From the IMG/VR virus record IMGVR_UViG_3300033388_005701, positions 1-41,522 of that record: 41,522 bases of DNA. One strand, given 5' to 3'. The notes under the pieces were generated by a model. That model did no database searches. It was not told the origin of the DNA and saw only the letters and a program-made list of their open reading frames with translations. Position numbers and translations under genes: made by a program. The DNA is from a virus. Positions 23,472 to 32,878 of this stretch are shown here, piece after piece (positions within the stretch are counted from its first letter, which is position 1; each line of letters opens with the position of its first letter).

Positions 23472-25856
23472 ATGTCAACAGATGATAATGTAATTAGAGA
23501 AGGCGGGATTTTTGAACCAGCGCCCGTTCACGAAAAACCAGCTATCAAAACCATCACCACAGGCGGTACGTTTGGAAGTGGTACTGGAACTGATAACGAA
23601 GTTCAAGGAGTAAAAGATTTCACAAATATTCAAACAAGTGGTATTTTTGAACCTGATGACGCTACTCCACCTCCACCACCAGAGCCAGTAGTTACTCCAC
23701 CTCCACCACCCGCTCCAGAGCCAGTAGTGGCTCCAGCTCCAGTAGTAGTGAATGAAGCTATTACGGCAACTAAGAAAAAGGTCGATAAAAACAAACCAAT
23801 TGCACCCAAAGAGATTGACCCATTAAAACCAATTAGTGATGATTTTCTTACTAGTTCATCTAAGTTCTTTCAGGACCTGCAGGACCCAAATATACCAGAC
23901 CCAATTAAAACCGCCCAAATGAATGAGTTTATTACCTCCTTTGGTTCTCAGAATCAAGCCTTGACTGACAGCATGATGCTTCAATTAAAACAACAAGGTA
24001 AAGAGGGAAGTGGTGCGGGTAATGCCCTCATGTTTAATATGGCTAGGGGCAATAATGCAGATTACTCTAATATGATGGCTAAGTTAAATACTCAGTCAGC
24101 ACAAAGAATATTCGATGCTAACAAATACGGCATGGAAAAAGGAATACAATTAAGACAGCAACTAAATGCAGAGACTCAAGAGAAGTTTAGAACGGATGGA
24201 TTATTATTTGCATCTGCCGTTGAAGCTGGTGATTTTGAAGAGGTGGCTAGACTTGGAAATGAGCTTGGTTTACAAAACCTAGATACAACTAAAATGGAAG
24301 CAATGAGCGATTTAGAGATGGCCAATTTTGCTGCACGTTCTTTGGTTGACCTTGGATTCACTCCAGAAGCCGTAAATCAATTTAGTGGCATAACAGGAAT
24401 TGAGCTTGATGCAAATGATATTGCCGTACTTGACCCAGCTAGACAAGGGTTAATTCAAGCCAGATTATCTTCCATTGAGAAAATAACAAACCCAGAAGAG
24501 AAAGCGGCTGCAATGTCTGAATTAGCAGCTGAATTTCCAGAGGCTTTTGGTTTTGCTGGAGATGCAAGTGCAGCTCAAAACTTTGTTGATAACATTGATT
24601 ATAATGATATTGAGGCAAACGCAAATAACCAATCGGCAGCTAATGACTTTTGGCAATCTGAATCCGTTAAAAGCTCTCCTAATATGAATGGAGTTATCGA
24701 AGTTGGTAGAAAGTTCTTTGAATCTTATACGGATGCAAGTATAGACAGCCAATATAAAACGGTAGCTGACAAGTTTAACTCTCTTGATGCTGAAGGAAAG
24801 GCAGATGCTCTTGCAGGTATGGACCAATTCGGAGTAAATTCTATGAGTGATATTGACACCATAGAAGAGAAAAAAGCGTTCTTATCTGTGAATAAGTTTA
24901 ACAACAAAAAGAAAAATATTGCCTCAGTTGCTACCGAGATGTTTACCTCCTTTGGACAAGTTACGGCTGGAACTAGTATGGCAGATTGGTTTGATGGAAC
25001 TGATGAAACTAAATCAGACGTTGCTAGAGAATGGATTGCCGATATTATAATTGGTGGTAATTATGAAACTGATGCTAACGGAAATATTGTTCCTAATTTA
25101 GGTGATATTATTCCACCATGGAAAGATAATTCAAACCAGTATACTTTTATGACCTGGCCTAGAAAATATGATGCGAATGGGAATGCTTTAACTGGAAGTG
25201 ATGTCTATCAAGGAAAAGAATTCAGAGATGACTTAGGGTCCGATAGTGTTCACTCTGACCCCGCTGCTATTTCAGAAGACCAAGAACTTACTAGAAAATA
25301 TATGCAGTTTAAAAAAGATAACCCAGATAGCGGAAGCTCTTGGTTACAGTGGTATGATGAATCTAAAGGTGGGACTCAAAGAGTTTTCAAAAAAACAAAC
25401 CTTAATAGTTCTTTATCTAGCGAAGAGTTGAATGCGGTTTCATCTTTTGACTCCTCCTTATCAACTGGTGATTTTTCAAGTATGACACCAGAAGAGCAGG
25501 TTCTTGCATTCAAGAGTGACCCATCTTTACTAGAGAGAATGAAGGCATCTAATTCAATTGAGAAGCTTTCACTTAGTGGAGGGGGAATCAAACAACCCAA
25601 AGATAACACATGGAATAGTGTAGAGGGTTCTGGATTTAAGTTTGACACAGTTGCTTTCGCAGAGGGTGGTTCATCAAGAGCAACCACACATGCAGACAAA
25701 GGTGCTGGCGATGGCAAGGGTACTATCGCTATTGTTGATGGTGCTGCATATAGGTTTATTGCATATAGAGGCGACCTTAAAACAGGAGAGGGCAAGATTA
25801 TGGCAAAACCACTTGATGGAGGCAATCCAATTTGGTTAGAATGGATACCCGAATAA
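23472..25856 (+). CDS. Large internal virion protein (putative ejection protein)
   Basis: A 794-residue protein. The N-terminus repeats a GIFEP motif twice, then has a proline hinge (PPPPPEPVV and PAPEPVVAPAPVVV) at about residues 65-95. The rest is helical and Ala/Gln/Glu-rich until a C-terminal beta domain of about 90 residues. Position after tail genes and before three similar Ala-rich proteins fits the ejection proteins (P22 gp7, gp20, gp16) that enter the host with the DNA. No lysozyme motif was found. Confidence 0.55.
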   Translation: MSTDDNVIREGGIFEPAPVHEKPAIKTITTGGTFGSGTGTDNEVQGVKDFTNIQTSGIFEPDDATPPPPPEPVVTPPPPPAPEPVVAPAPVVVNEAITATKKKVDKNKPIAPKEIDPLKPISDDFLTSSSKFFQDLQDPNIPDPIKTAQMNEFITSFGSQNQALTDSMMLQLKQQGKEGSGAGNALMFNMARGNNADYSNMMAKLNTQSAQRIFDANKYGMEKGIQLRQQLNAETQEKFRTDGLLFASAVEAGDFEEVARLGNELGLQNLDTTKMEAMSDLEMANFAARSLVDLGFTPEAVNQFSGITGIELDANDIAVLDPARQGLIQARLSSIEKITNPEEKAAAMSELAAEFPEAFGFAGDASAAQNFVDNIDYNDIEANANNQSAANDFWQSESVKSSPNMNGVIEVGRKFFESYTDASIDSQYKTVADKFNSLDAEGKADALAGMDQFGVNSMSDIDTIEEKKAFLSVNKFNNKKKNIASVATEMFTSFGQVTAGTSMADWFDGTDETKSDVAREWIADIIIGGNYETDANGNIVPNLGDIIPPWKDNSNQYTFMTWPRKYDANGNALTGSDVYQGKEFRDDLGSDSVHSDPAAISEDQELTRKYMQFKKDNPDSGSSWLQWYDESKGGTQRVFKKTNLNSSLSSEELNAVSSFDSSLSTGDFSSMTPEEQVLAFKSDPSLLERMKASNSIEKLSLSGGGIKQPKDNTWNSVEGSGFKFDTVAFAEGGSSRATTHADKGAGDGKGTIAIVDGAAYRFIAYRGDLKTGEGKIMAKPLDGGNPIWLEWIPE

Positions 25857-25878
25857 ACAATAGGATTAGGAGATAATT

Positions 25879-26520
25879 ATGGCAGAAAATATATTTGCAA
25901 GTCAAGGAATATTTGACGATGTAAGAGATGAGGGTGGTGATAAGTTTCAGTCGTTATCTGGTATAGATACTACGCTTGAGGCCCCAGTTAAGCCCACGGC
26001 AAAACCTAAAGCAAGTCCTAGTTTTATGGATTCTCTCACTAAAAGTCCATCTAAAAAAACTACTAGAATAACGGCTGATGCTGCTAGTGGTGCAACGGCT
26101 GGACTTGCTATTGGACAACAACAAACGGGTGAAACTGAACTTGCATCTGCCGATTCATTTATTAAAATATTGGGTGGTGCTGGTACTGGCTTTCTAGCTG
26201 GCGGTCCAATTGGAGCTGTAGCTGGTGGCCTTGCCGCTGGACTTGGAGCATTCCTTTCCACTAAGTCTGCCAAGAGAGCAAGTAAAGCTCAAAAAGCTAA
26301 AGACGTTAGATATGATAAAATGGTCAAAGAGCAAATTGCCAGAGAAGATAAATTCAGGCAAGAAGATAAATTTGCTAGGCTTGAGGAACAGGGCTATGAT
26401 AGAAAACGTCAAAAGATGAATGATAAATGGGCTTTGTATAATAAATTTAGTGATAACTTCACGAGCATGATAAATGACGATGCTGAACTTAAAAAGCGAT
26501 TCGCTTCAACGGGGTTTTAA
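25879..26520 (+). CDS. Putative ejection protein with Gly-rich hydrophobic segment
   Basis: A 213-residue protein. The N-terminus shares an IFASQGIFDD motif with the preceding GIFEP motifs. The middle (about residues 95-135) is a Gly/Ala-rich hydrophobic helix pair (GGAGTGFLAGGPIGAVAG...), suited to membrane insertion. The C-terminal third is highly charged. Such segments occur in phage internal proteins that form a channel in the host envelope. Confidence 0.6.
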   Translation: MAENIFASQGIFDDVRDEGGDKFQSLSGIDTTLEAPVKPTAKPKASPSFMDSLTKSPSKKTTRITADAASGATAGLAIGQQQTGETELASADSFIKILGGAGTGFLAGGPIGAVAGGLAAGLGAFLSTKSAKRASKAQKAKDVRYDKMVKEQIAREDKFRQEDKFARLEEQGYDRKRQKMNDKWALYNKFSDNFTSMINDDAELKKRFASTGF

Positions 26521-26521
26521 A

Positions 26522-27781
26522 ATGGCTACAAATTTAATAGATGCGGAGCTTGCCTCCCCTTTCCAAAATGCACCAACACCTGGCCCAGGATTAAACCTTA
26601 TGGCAGGTATACAAGCGGTTCCAGAGGCTATAGAAGTTGGTCAAGCCGTAGAGAAGAAAGCAGAACAAAGGGCGTTTGAAGACCTACTAGCTACTGGACA
26701 GGAAGGCATGGTTAAAATGTCTGAGTCTTTATTAGCAGAAGGCTCAATCACCCCCCAGGATGCTGCAAAACTGGACCCTAATAACGCTTTGTTTCAAGGT
26801 GAAGAGGGACAGATAAAATGGTATCAAGGAATAGACAGAGCGATAAAAGAAAACCAGGCTACTAAATTAAATAAAAAGAAAGCAACCCTAGAAGGCGAAG
26901 AGCTTGTGGAAGTTGGTGTTGAAGCTGGTGAGATTGGAGTTGAGTCTCAATTAGGGTTACAAAAAGGATTCCGAAGAGAAGAACGGGTTGAAGAGTTTAT
27001 GAAAAACCTTGGTTCAAATGAATCAACAAATCTTTCAGTAGATAAAGATGAAACGGATGCTGTAGTTTTACAAGGTGTCAAAGATTCAATAGATGAAAAA
27101 ATAGAGAATGCAAATCAAACGGGTATAGCTGACGACCCTGGAATTGCCTCTATGATTAAGGGTTGGCAGAAACAAAAAGCAGATTTAGACAAAAGAATTA
27201 GAGAATCAAATACAGAGAGGCGTTCTGCAAGAGGGTTAGCATCTAGAGAAGCGGAAGCCGACACCAAAGCTGGTGAAAAATTTATCAAAGATACGGTTGA
27301 AGCCAGAGCAACCCAAGTTCAAATGGATACTGTTAGTCAGGCCCTTGTTGAAATGGGATTACCAGATGGGGTAAATACCTTTGACCCTGGAATTGTTGAT
27401 ATTCCTGGAGCGGGTAAACTGGGTACCAAATTAACTAGGTTTGTTAAAACCCCAGCGGGTATTAAATTTGTTGCCAATGTTGAAAGATTAATTTCTATGG
27501 AAAGGCATAAATTATATGGTGCCGCCTTAACCGATACGGAAAATGCCAACTTTAAAAGGATGACAGGACAAAACTGGTTAGGTAATGAAATGCAATTCTT
27601 AGCAGCGCTTAGAGCTATTGAGAGGGTTAATAAACTATCTCTTCAAGGTAGTAGAAGACAGGAAGCCGCTGCCGAAGATACTAGGAGAAGAAATGCTCCA
27701 CCACCAAAAAAAGAAAAAGCTAAATCAACAAGCTCTTTAAGTGACGATGATATATTTAATTCTGTTTTTGGAGAAAAATAA
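26522..27781 (+). CDS. Putative internal virion (ejection) protein
   Basis: A 419-residue helical, Ala/Glu/Lys-rich protein. The ATG at 26522 follows the upstream stop and gives MATNLIDAELAS; a longer frame from 26474 would overlap the preceding gene and is rejected. The C-terminus is basic then Ser/Asp-rich (KKEKAKSTSSLSDDDIF). It adjoins the next gene by a TAATG overlap. Confidence 0.6.
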   Translation: MATNLIDAELASPFQNAPTPGPGLNLMAGIQAVPEAIEVGQAVEKKAEQRAFEDLLATGQEGMVKMSESLLAEGSITPQDAAKLDPNNALFQGEEGQIKWYQGIDRAIKENQATKLNKKKATLEGEELVEVGVEAGEIGVESQLGLQKGFRREERVEEFMKNLGSNESTNLSVDKDETDAVVLQGVKDSIDEKIENANQTGIADDPGIASMIKGWQKQKADLDKRIRESNTERRSARGLASREAEADTKAGEKFIKDTVEARATQVQMDTVSQALVEMGLPDGVNTFDPGIVDIPGAGKLGTKLTRFVKTPAGIKFVANVERLISMERHKLYGAALTDTENANFKRMTGQNWLGNEMQFLAALRAIERVNKLSLQGSRRQEAAAEDTRRRNAPPPKKEKAKSTSSLSDDDIFNSVFGEK

Positions 27782-29532
27782 TGTCTACTAAAAAACAATT
27801 TCTTGAAATGTTAAAAGAAAAGGGGGCCACTAGAGAACAGGCCGCCAAAGCATTTAAAATGAAATTAGAGCAAGGCTCCCCATTTGATGAAGAGCCTGTG
27901 GATACTATTGAAGTACTTGAATCGGGTGAAGACTTAGGAGCAGGGTTTCCAGAAACTCCAGAGCGCTCAACTATTTCAAAAGCCATAGCCCCCACAGCTG
28001 GGGCAGATGTACATATTCCAGACAGCCCAGTATTAGAGGGTGCTGCAAAAGTTGGGACTACTGCATTAGAAGTAATGGACTTTCCGAAAAGAGCTTTAGG
28101 GGCGCTAAGGGGTGGAGATATAACAGACCCCAAAACCGCACTATTCGCAAAAGAAGCCGAACCTTTCGAGAACATAGATTTAGCAATTTCCAACCTAGAG
28201 AAAAAACTTTCCGCACTCCCAAAGGAAGATGATGATGGTGCTATAACCTCTATGTTAGGTAGTTTTATTAGAGGTGGAGCATCAAAAAAAGAACTAATTG
28301 AAAATGTTTTAGAAGACCTTCAAAAAAGGAAGGATTCGGGAAAAGGAATGAATGCGGCCAATATAGTAGTGGCTGAATTTATGAAGGAAGCTCCCACAGC
28401 TTTTGTTGGTTCATTGGGTTCGGCTGCCAAGAAAACTATAAAATGGTTAGGCGCTGGCAAATTTGTTATGGCTGAAAGGCTAGGCGAAAATGTATCCAAA
28501 CTAAGTGAAGACGCTTTTAGATTCCTAAGAACAAAAGGAGCTGAGGGAAGAAAGACTTTAGAACAAGCCCAAGGAAAAGCTTTTGAACTTGGAAATGAAA
28601 TAAGGGATATTGTTTTTAATAAGCCTGAAAAGTTTTTCCCTGAAACTAAAGTTATAAATGATATTGTTGAGAAAATGCCTAATATACCTATTGGCCCTAC
28701 AGTAAAGAAACTAAGGGAGCTTGAAAGTCAAGTTGTTGGTAGAAGTGATATAGCTGTGGAAGTAAGAAATGTTATAACGAAACAAATTAATCACCTTGAG
28801 AATGCAACGAAATCCACAGGCCCAGAATTATTTGATGCTAGTGGAAGAGTTATCCCGAAAAAGATTACAAAAGATGTAGAGATTTCTGCTAAAGCTTTTA
28901 AACAAACTAGAGAAGACCTTGACGCTTTTGTTGGTAATTTTGACCAAGTTCCCCCAGACCTTAAGAAAAGAATGAAGTCTATATACAAAAGTGTTGGTGC
29001 TCAAATGAGGGCAGACTTGGTAAAGCATGCACCCAAAGAATTCAAAGAAGATATGAAATCATGGCACAATAAATTATCTGCTATTGATGAACTAAAATTC
29101 AAATTCGGTACAAATGGTGAATCTTTTATTGGCTCAGCTTTTGGGAAAAACAAATCTCAAAGACAAGCCGCCCTTGATGGGATAGAAAAAGCTTTCGAAA
29201 AAGAGGGTTTTAAAATAAAGAATAGAGCTAAACTAACTTCCTTAGCTGATGAATTAGAAACTAGAGATTTTACAACTAAACTAAGAGCGCCTAGAAGAGT
29301 GGGTGAAAACTTCACTTCTGTTAGTGGTTTGCTTGGTTCTGTTATACCTCCATCCACAGCTTTCAAAGTAGTTAATACACTTGAAGCCGCTGGAAAGGGA
29401 TTAAGCAAAGTTGATAAGTTGTCAGAACTTGGAATTGATGCGGCTCAATATTCTGCTTTATTAAATATGATGAAGGGAATAGCTGAAAACGCCCCTGGAC
29501 CTGGCCCAGTTACGGAGCCACCTGGATTATAA
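27781..29532 (+). CDS. Putative internal virion (ejection) protein, last plus-strand late gene
   Basis: A 583-residue, mostly helical protein with N-terminal ATREQAAKAFKMKLE (a short helix-turn-helix-like unit) and amphipathic Ala-rich regions. It has the size and position of the P22 gp16-type ejection protein. Its end overlaps the end of the convergent resolvase gene by 23 bases, with no space for a terminator between them. Confidence 0.6.
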   Translation: MSTKKQFLEMLKEKGATREQAAKAFKMKLEQGSPFDEEPVDTIEVLESGEDLGAGFPETPERSTISKAIAPTAGADVHIPDSPVLEGAAKVGTTALEVMDFPKRALGALRGGDITDPKTALFAKEAEPFENIDLAISNLEKKLSALPKEDDDGAITSMLGSFIRGGASKKELIENVLEDLQKRKDSGKGMNAANIVVAEFMKEAPTAFVGSLGSAAKKTIKWLGAGKFVMAERLGENVSKLSEDAFRFLRTKGAEGRKTLEQAQGKAFELGNEIRDIVFNKPEKFFPETKVINDIVEKMPNIPIGPTVKKLRELESQVVGRSDIAVEVRNVITKQINHLENATKSTGPELFDASGRVIPKKITKDVEISAKAFKQTREDLDAFVGNFDQVPPDLKKRMKSIYKSVGAQMRADLVKHAPKEFKEDMKSWHNKLSAIDELKFKFGTNGESFIGSAFGKNKSQRQAALDGIEKAFEKEGFKIKNRAKLTSLADELETRDFTTKLRAPRRVGENFTSVSGLLGSVIPPSTAFKVVNTLEAAGKGLSKVDKLSELGIDAAQYSALLNMMKGIAENAPGPGPVTEPPGL

Positions 29533-29902
29533 TTTCACATCCTGGCTCACCCTTCCTATACTCTGGTATTTGTTCGGTGGTGCCAGTGACAAACCAATTA
29601 TCATCTTCCAAGATTCCACAATCTACTAGTAGGTCATGTACAGATTCTACCTTGTTTGTATTGTCTGACTTCCTTAAATCCCCATAGAATAATTTAACCG
29701 TGATTTTATCACACTTAATTATAGGTAATTCTTTTCCAGATTTTTGCAGGTTTAATTGTAATGATTGCGCTGCATGCCAGATTTTATAATTCTTTTGAGT
29801 TGTTATAAACGGCTTACCCGTTCTCCTATTCTGAAATATTTGTTTACTGTTTTTCTTAGATGGAATACTACCATCTAAATAAAATGTAATTGTTCTATTC
29901 AT
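29510..29902 (-). CDS. rusA: RusA-like Holliday junction resolvase
   Basis: A 130-residue protein with the RusA pattern: IPSKKNSKQIF near residue 14, a central DLRKSDNTNKVESVHD segment near residues 75-90 and GILEDDNW near 95-102. The conserved aspartates in these blocks bind the metal ion. RusA cleaves four-way junctions as a dimer. In a phage it would resolve recombination intermediates before packaging, acting with the SSB, nuclease and annealing protein genes upstream. Confidence 0.85.
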   Translation of the reverse strand: MNRTITFYLDGSIPSKKNSKQIFQNRRTGKPFITTQKNYKIWHAAQSLQLNLQKSGKELPIIKCDKITVKLFYGDLRKSDNTNKVESVHDLLVDCGILEDDNWFVTGTTEQIPEYRKGEPGCEIIIQVAP

Positions 29903-29904
29903 GG

Positions 29905-30435
29905 TTATCCATACACCATAATTTCTAATTCTTTTCTATAGGCCAGGGCTTCCTCAAAAGTTACAAATCTTTTTTCTGTTAGTTTTTTGTTTGTATATAT
30001 TTTAGAAACCCAGTCTTTTTTGGTGTCATTTCTTTTTGAATAATAAACTCCAGTAACTCCGCTTTTGTTTGAGCCTATTGGATTTTTAGCTATGTCCCGA
30101 TGACTTTTTTTCCAATTTTCCCGCCACTTCATTAGGGTTATATTTTCAAAGAAATAGCCTTTGGAAGAATCCACCCTGTCTACAGAAGGTCTTTGCCATC
30201 TATCAAAATCAGATTTAATCCAATTTTCATACAGCGCATTAAAATTTGGCTGAGAAAAAATCCACAACCGAAACTCTTCTAAGGTGTAGTTTACTTTGTG
30301 TCCTCTTTTTTTTGCCCCATCTTTTTGATGACCGAATATTCTTAGGGATAGGCCTTTTTTTGTTCTGTACCACCCCTTCAAGTAAGTTTTATATTTATTG
30401 TCTTTCATATGGACCTTGATTTTGTTTTTGCTCAA
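29905..30435 (-). CDS. HNH endonuclease-like protein with AP2-type domain
   Basis: A 176-residue basic protein. Residues 85-110 (RPSVDRVDSSKGYFFENI) match the HNH-type block of many phage endonucleases, with Asp and Asn at the usual places. Residues 120-172 (NKSGVTGVYYSKRNDTKKDW...) match an AP2 DNA-binding domain. Such proteins are usually homing endonucleases. It is inserted between resolvase and fibre genes, overlapping the latter by four bases. Confidence 0.7.
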   Translation of the reverse strand: MSKNKIKVHMKDNKYKTYLKGWYRTKKGLSLRIFGHQKDGAKKRGHKVNYTLEEFRLWIFSQPNFNALYENWIKSDFDRWQRPSVDRVDSSKGYFFENITLMKWRENWKKSHRDIAKNPIGSNKSGVTGVYYSKRNDTKKDWVSKIYTNKKLTEKRFVTFEEALAYRKELEIMVYG

Positions 30436-31562
30436 CCGAACGGTAAAGTTGATTTTCCATCATTCTCTATTAAATCTTTACGGGCATAAGAAACTGAATC
30501 ATCTTCATCGGTGTTATTTAATGGTTTGTTATATATTCTAAAATCAAATATAAAAGCGGTGCTTGCTGGTATAACTGTGGTCCATGTTCCCCAGAATGCT
30601 GCATTATCATTGGTTTGTGCGTATTCTTGCGCTATCCAAGCGGGACTTTTTTCATCTGTAAACATCATTACTTCCTGAATGTTTCCATTAAAATAAACCC
30701 CAGACGGTGTATTGATATATCCTATTGAAAGGTTTGTTATTATTGGGTCACCAGGTAGTCCAGGAAAAGACCTGCTTAAGACTCCATTTTGATATATTCC
30801 AAATATTGTGCTTGCAGAAAACACACCCGTATGATGAAACCAAATATCATTCGGTGCGTCATCTAATCCTGATATTCCATAATTACCAACTCCAACCTCT
30901 CCAAAAGTGGAACGGCCAAAATCGCCACCCTTCCCCAGCGCAAAAAAATCATATGTGTTATCGTTTCTGCTCATTCCTGCTATAATCGGGGCAGAAAAAC
31001 CATCCGATTTGTTCCAGGCCATTATAGTCATGGATTGGTTTTGGTCTGGTATAGTGCCGTCCAAAAATTGGTCAACTCCATTAAATGAGGTCGAAGGCCC
31101 AACTTTTCCAGAAGAGCCTCCACTGACCACACCATTGTTTTCTGTAAGTACAAAAGCATTGCTTGACCTGTCACTATTACCTCCATCAGGGGAATAGAAT
31201 AGCGTATTTGCTGGGTCATAACAAGCATCTGAACCAAAAGGGTCTGTTTTAGCTAGGGTGCTATTTGCTGCTTGTGGAGCGTATATTCTAACTTCTTGTA
31301 TTCCTGTAGTCAATTGCTGCCCTATCCAGGCAACTCTTACAAATCCCGTTTTTGCCACATCATTAAACTCATACCAATCAGTAGCTAATTCAACTCCAGA
31401 GCTTTCTACAGATGCTCTTCCTTTTGCGCCTACTGTAGTGTCAACCTTATCCCACCATATATTATCAAGGGTTGAAAGGTCAATAACTAAGATGAAGTCG
31501 TTTAGTATTTCGTCAGGGTTGGTTAAGGGTGCCTTTGCATAAGGTCCAATAGATAAAGCCAT
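30432..31562 (-). CDS. LamG-type fibre protein on the minus strand
   Basis: A 376-residue protein. The N-terminal 120 residues resemble DUF2341 (FILVIDLSTLDNIWWDKV, then DWYEFNDVAKTGFVRVAWIG). Residues 165-330 form a LamG/concanavalin domain (SMTIMAWNKSDG near 180; GNIQEVMMFTDEKSPAWI near 300). It is probably a receptor-binding or glycan-binding fibre like 6934-9884, yet lies in the opposite block. It may be an alternative or accessory adhesin. Confidence 0.7.
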   Translation of the reverse strand: MALSIGPYAKAPLTNPDEILNDFILVIDLSTLDNIWWDKVDTTVGAKGRASVESSGVELATDWYEFNDVAKTGFVRVAWIGQQLTTGIQEVRIYAPQAANSTLAKTDPFGSDACYDPANTLFYSPDGGNSDRSSNAFVLTENNGVVSGGSSGKVGPSTSFNGVDQFLDGTIPDQNQSMTIMAWNKSDGFSAPIIAGMSRNDNTYDFFALGKGGDFGRSTFGEVGVGNYGISGLDDAPNDIWFHHTGVFSASTIFGIYQNGVLSRSFPGLPGDPIITNLSIGYINTPSGVYFNGNIQEVMMFTDEKSPAWIAQEYAQTNDNAAFWGTWTTVIPASTAFIFDFRIYNKPLNNTDEDDSVSYARKDLIENDGKSTLPFG

Positions 31563-31600
31563 TGTTATAGTCCTATAGGTTTTTTAATAAATTAAAACAT

Positions 31601-31984
31601 TTAAGAGCTAAAATGTAACTTTTTTTCAGCTCCACCCCTGAAATAAACATACCAGCTTAATACGCTTTTCAAGTCCAGTTTTTTAAAATCGCCTGAAATA
31701 CCCAAATCTTTAATTTTCTCTTCTTTAGAAGCCTCTCCAAAAGTTGAAATTATGCATACCTCAGCCCCTATTTTTCGTTGGATTGCTTTTGTTAGCTCTG
31801 GAATAGTGGTGTCTAAAATTGTATGGTCTATCACTACACACTTTATTCCCCCTAGTTCATCGGCTGGAGAGTTTATAAAATCTTTGCCACGAGAAAATTG
31901 GTGTACTTGAATATCTAGGTTATCAAAAAACTCTTTGAATACCGATTGATACAAAGAATCATCATCAATTAGCGCTAGTTCCAT
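31601..31984 (-). CDS. Stand-alone response-regulator receiver protein
   Basis: A 127-residue protein matching a CheY-type receiver domain alone. It has the acidic cluster DDD at residues 7-9, the phosphoacceptor position D53 in VVIDHTI, the switch S80/T81 in IISTFG and the lysine K101/K102 in FKKLD. There is no output domain. It overlaps the start-side membrane protein by 20 bases. Phages rarely carry receiver domains. It may draw phosphate from a host histidine kinase or bind a host regulator. Sequence identity with known families was not tested. Confidence 0.7.
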   Translation of the reverse strand: MELALIDDDSLYQSVFKEFFDNLDIQVHQFSRGKDFINSPADELGGIKCVVIDHTILDTTIPELTKAIQRKIGAEVCIISTFGEASKEEKIKDLGISGDFKKLDLKSVLSWYVYFRGGAEKKLHFSS

Positions 31985-32294
31985 TTATTATTCCAAGTTT
32001 TATGAGGGTGTAAGTCACGCCCACTAATAAACAAAATAGTCCAAATAATTTAGAAAGTGCGAATAAAAATTCTTTTTTTGAAACCCTGTAACTATTCATC
32101 ACAGCCTGTTGGGTTTCTAGCTTAACTAATCTTTTAATAATAGACTTTTGCTCTATGGTTAGCTTTTCAATATCTTTTTGTGAACTTTTGTCTACAAATT
32201 CGGCAACCTCCAAATGAGACTGCAACTTAGTAGTCAACGTATTGAGGCTAGAATTTAAAGCATCTATTTTATCTGATAATTCTTTGTTTGTCAT
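31965..32294 (-). CDS. Coiled-coil protein with C-terminal membrane segment
   Basis: A 109-residue protein. Residues 5-70 have heptad periodicity (IDALNSSLNTLTTKLQSHL...), and residues about 76-100 (LFALSKLFGLFCLLVGVTYTLI) span the membrane once. The layout resembles XhlA-type holin-associated proteins. Overlap with the receiver gene suggests paired expression. A holin or signalling-anchor role is possible. Confidence 0.6.
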   Translation of the reverse strand: MTNKELSDKIDALNSSLNTLTTKLQSHLEVAEFVDKSSQKDIEKLTIEQKSIIKRLVKLETQQAVMNSYRVSKKEFLFALSKLFGLFCLLVGVTYTLIKLGIINGTSAN

Positions 32295-32359
32295 ATCTCT
32301 ACTCTATGCAAAATACACAGAATAGAAATAATATAAAGAACTATTTGTAGTTTTTTTAT

Positions 32360-32878
32360 TTAAAACGGCATGATTACTTTAAATCCACATTCGTCTAGAA
32401 GTCTTACTTGTTTAGCTTTGGATAATAATACTCCGTTATTGTTTCTATACCCACCTCTTTCTTGGTCGTATATCATATGTCGGTGTAAATAATAATGTCC
32501 AGATTCCTCAACAATTATCACATCTTTGTGATTATCTGGGTGATATGACCAATGGTGACGGTGAAAACCTTCTGGGCATTCAATTCTTTGGGCAGCGTTC
32601 TTAGCTAGAAACTTTTCTGGATATTTTGCTTTATAGGCTTTATTTGATTTTTCCACAGCATCTTTAAGTGGCTTTTTTTGTTTGTAGTTTAGTCTGTGAT
32701 ACTTTTCTCTAGTTCTTTCTCTTTCTTTTTTTACCCATTCTGGGTCATCTCTAAGTCTTTTTATCCTGTTATCGGCCCTTTCTTTTACGCACTCCCTACA
32801 GGTTCCAGGTGAGTTAAATTTTGTTACAGGAAAATGAATATCTGGTTTTTCAATCTCACAAATTATACATTTTTTCAT
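32360..32878 (-). CDS. HNH nuclease-like protein with N-terminal zinc ribbon
   Basis: A 172-residue protein. The N-terminus has CIIC and CREC about 25 residues apart (zinc knuckle). A basic helical linker follows, and the C-terminal block FHRHHWSYHPDNHKD then HYYLHRH contains the His pairs of an HNH-like fold. Such proteins are typical freestanding phage endonucleases. A hairpin covers its ribosome-binding site (32879-32913). Confidence 0.7.
   Translation of the reverse strand: MKKCIICEIEKPDIHFPVTKFNSPGTCRECVKERADNRIKRLRDDPEWVKKERERTREKYHRLNYKQKKPLKDAVEKSNKAYKAKYPEKFLAKNAAQRIECPEGFHRHHWSYHPDNHKDVIIVEESGHYYLHRHMIYDQERGGYRNNNGVLLSKAKQVRLLDECGFKVIMPF

Noticed and set aside
25376-25825. 149-residue minus-strand frame
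   Set aside because: It lies entirely within the 794-residue plus-strand gene in an opposing frame and has no ribosome site.
30907-31542. Plus-strand frames of 96 and 94 residues
   Set aside because: They are reverse-strand shadows of the LamG fibre gene at 30432-31562.
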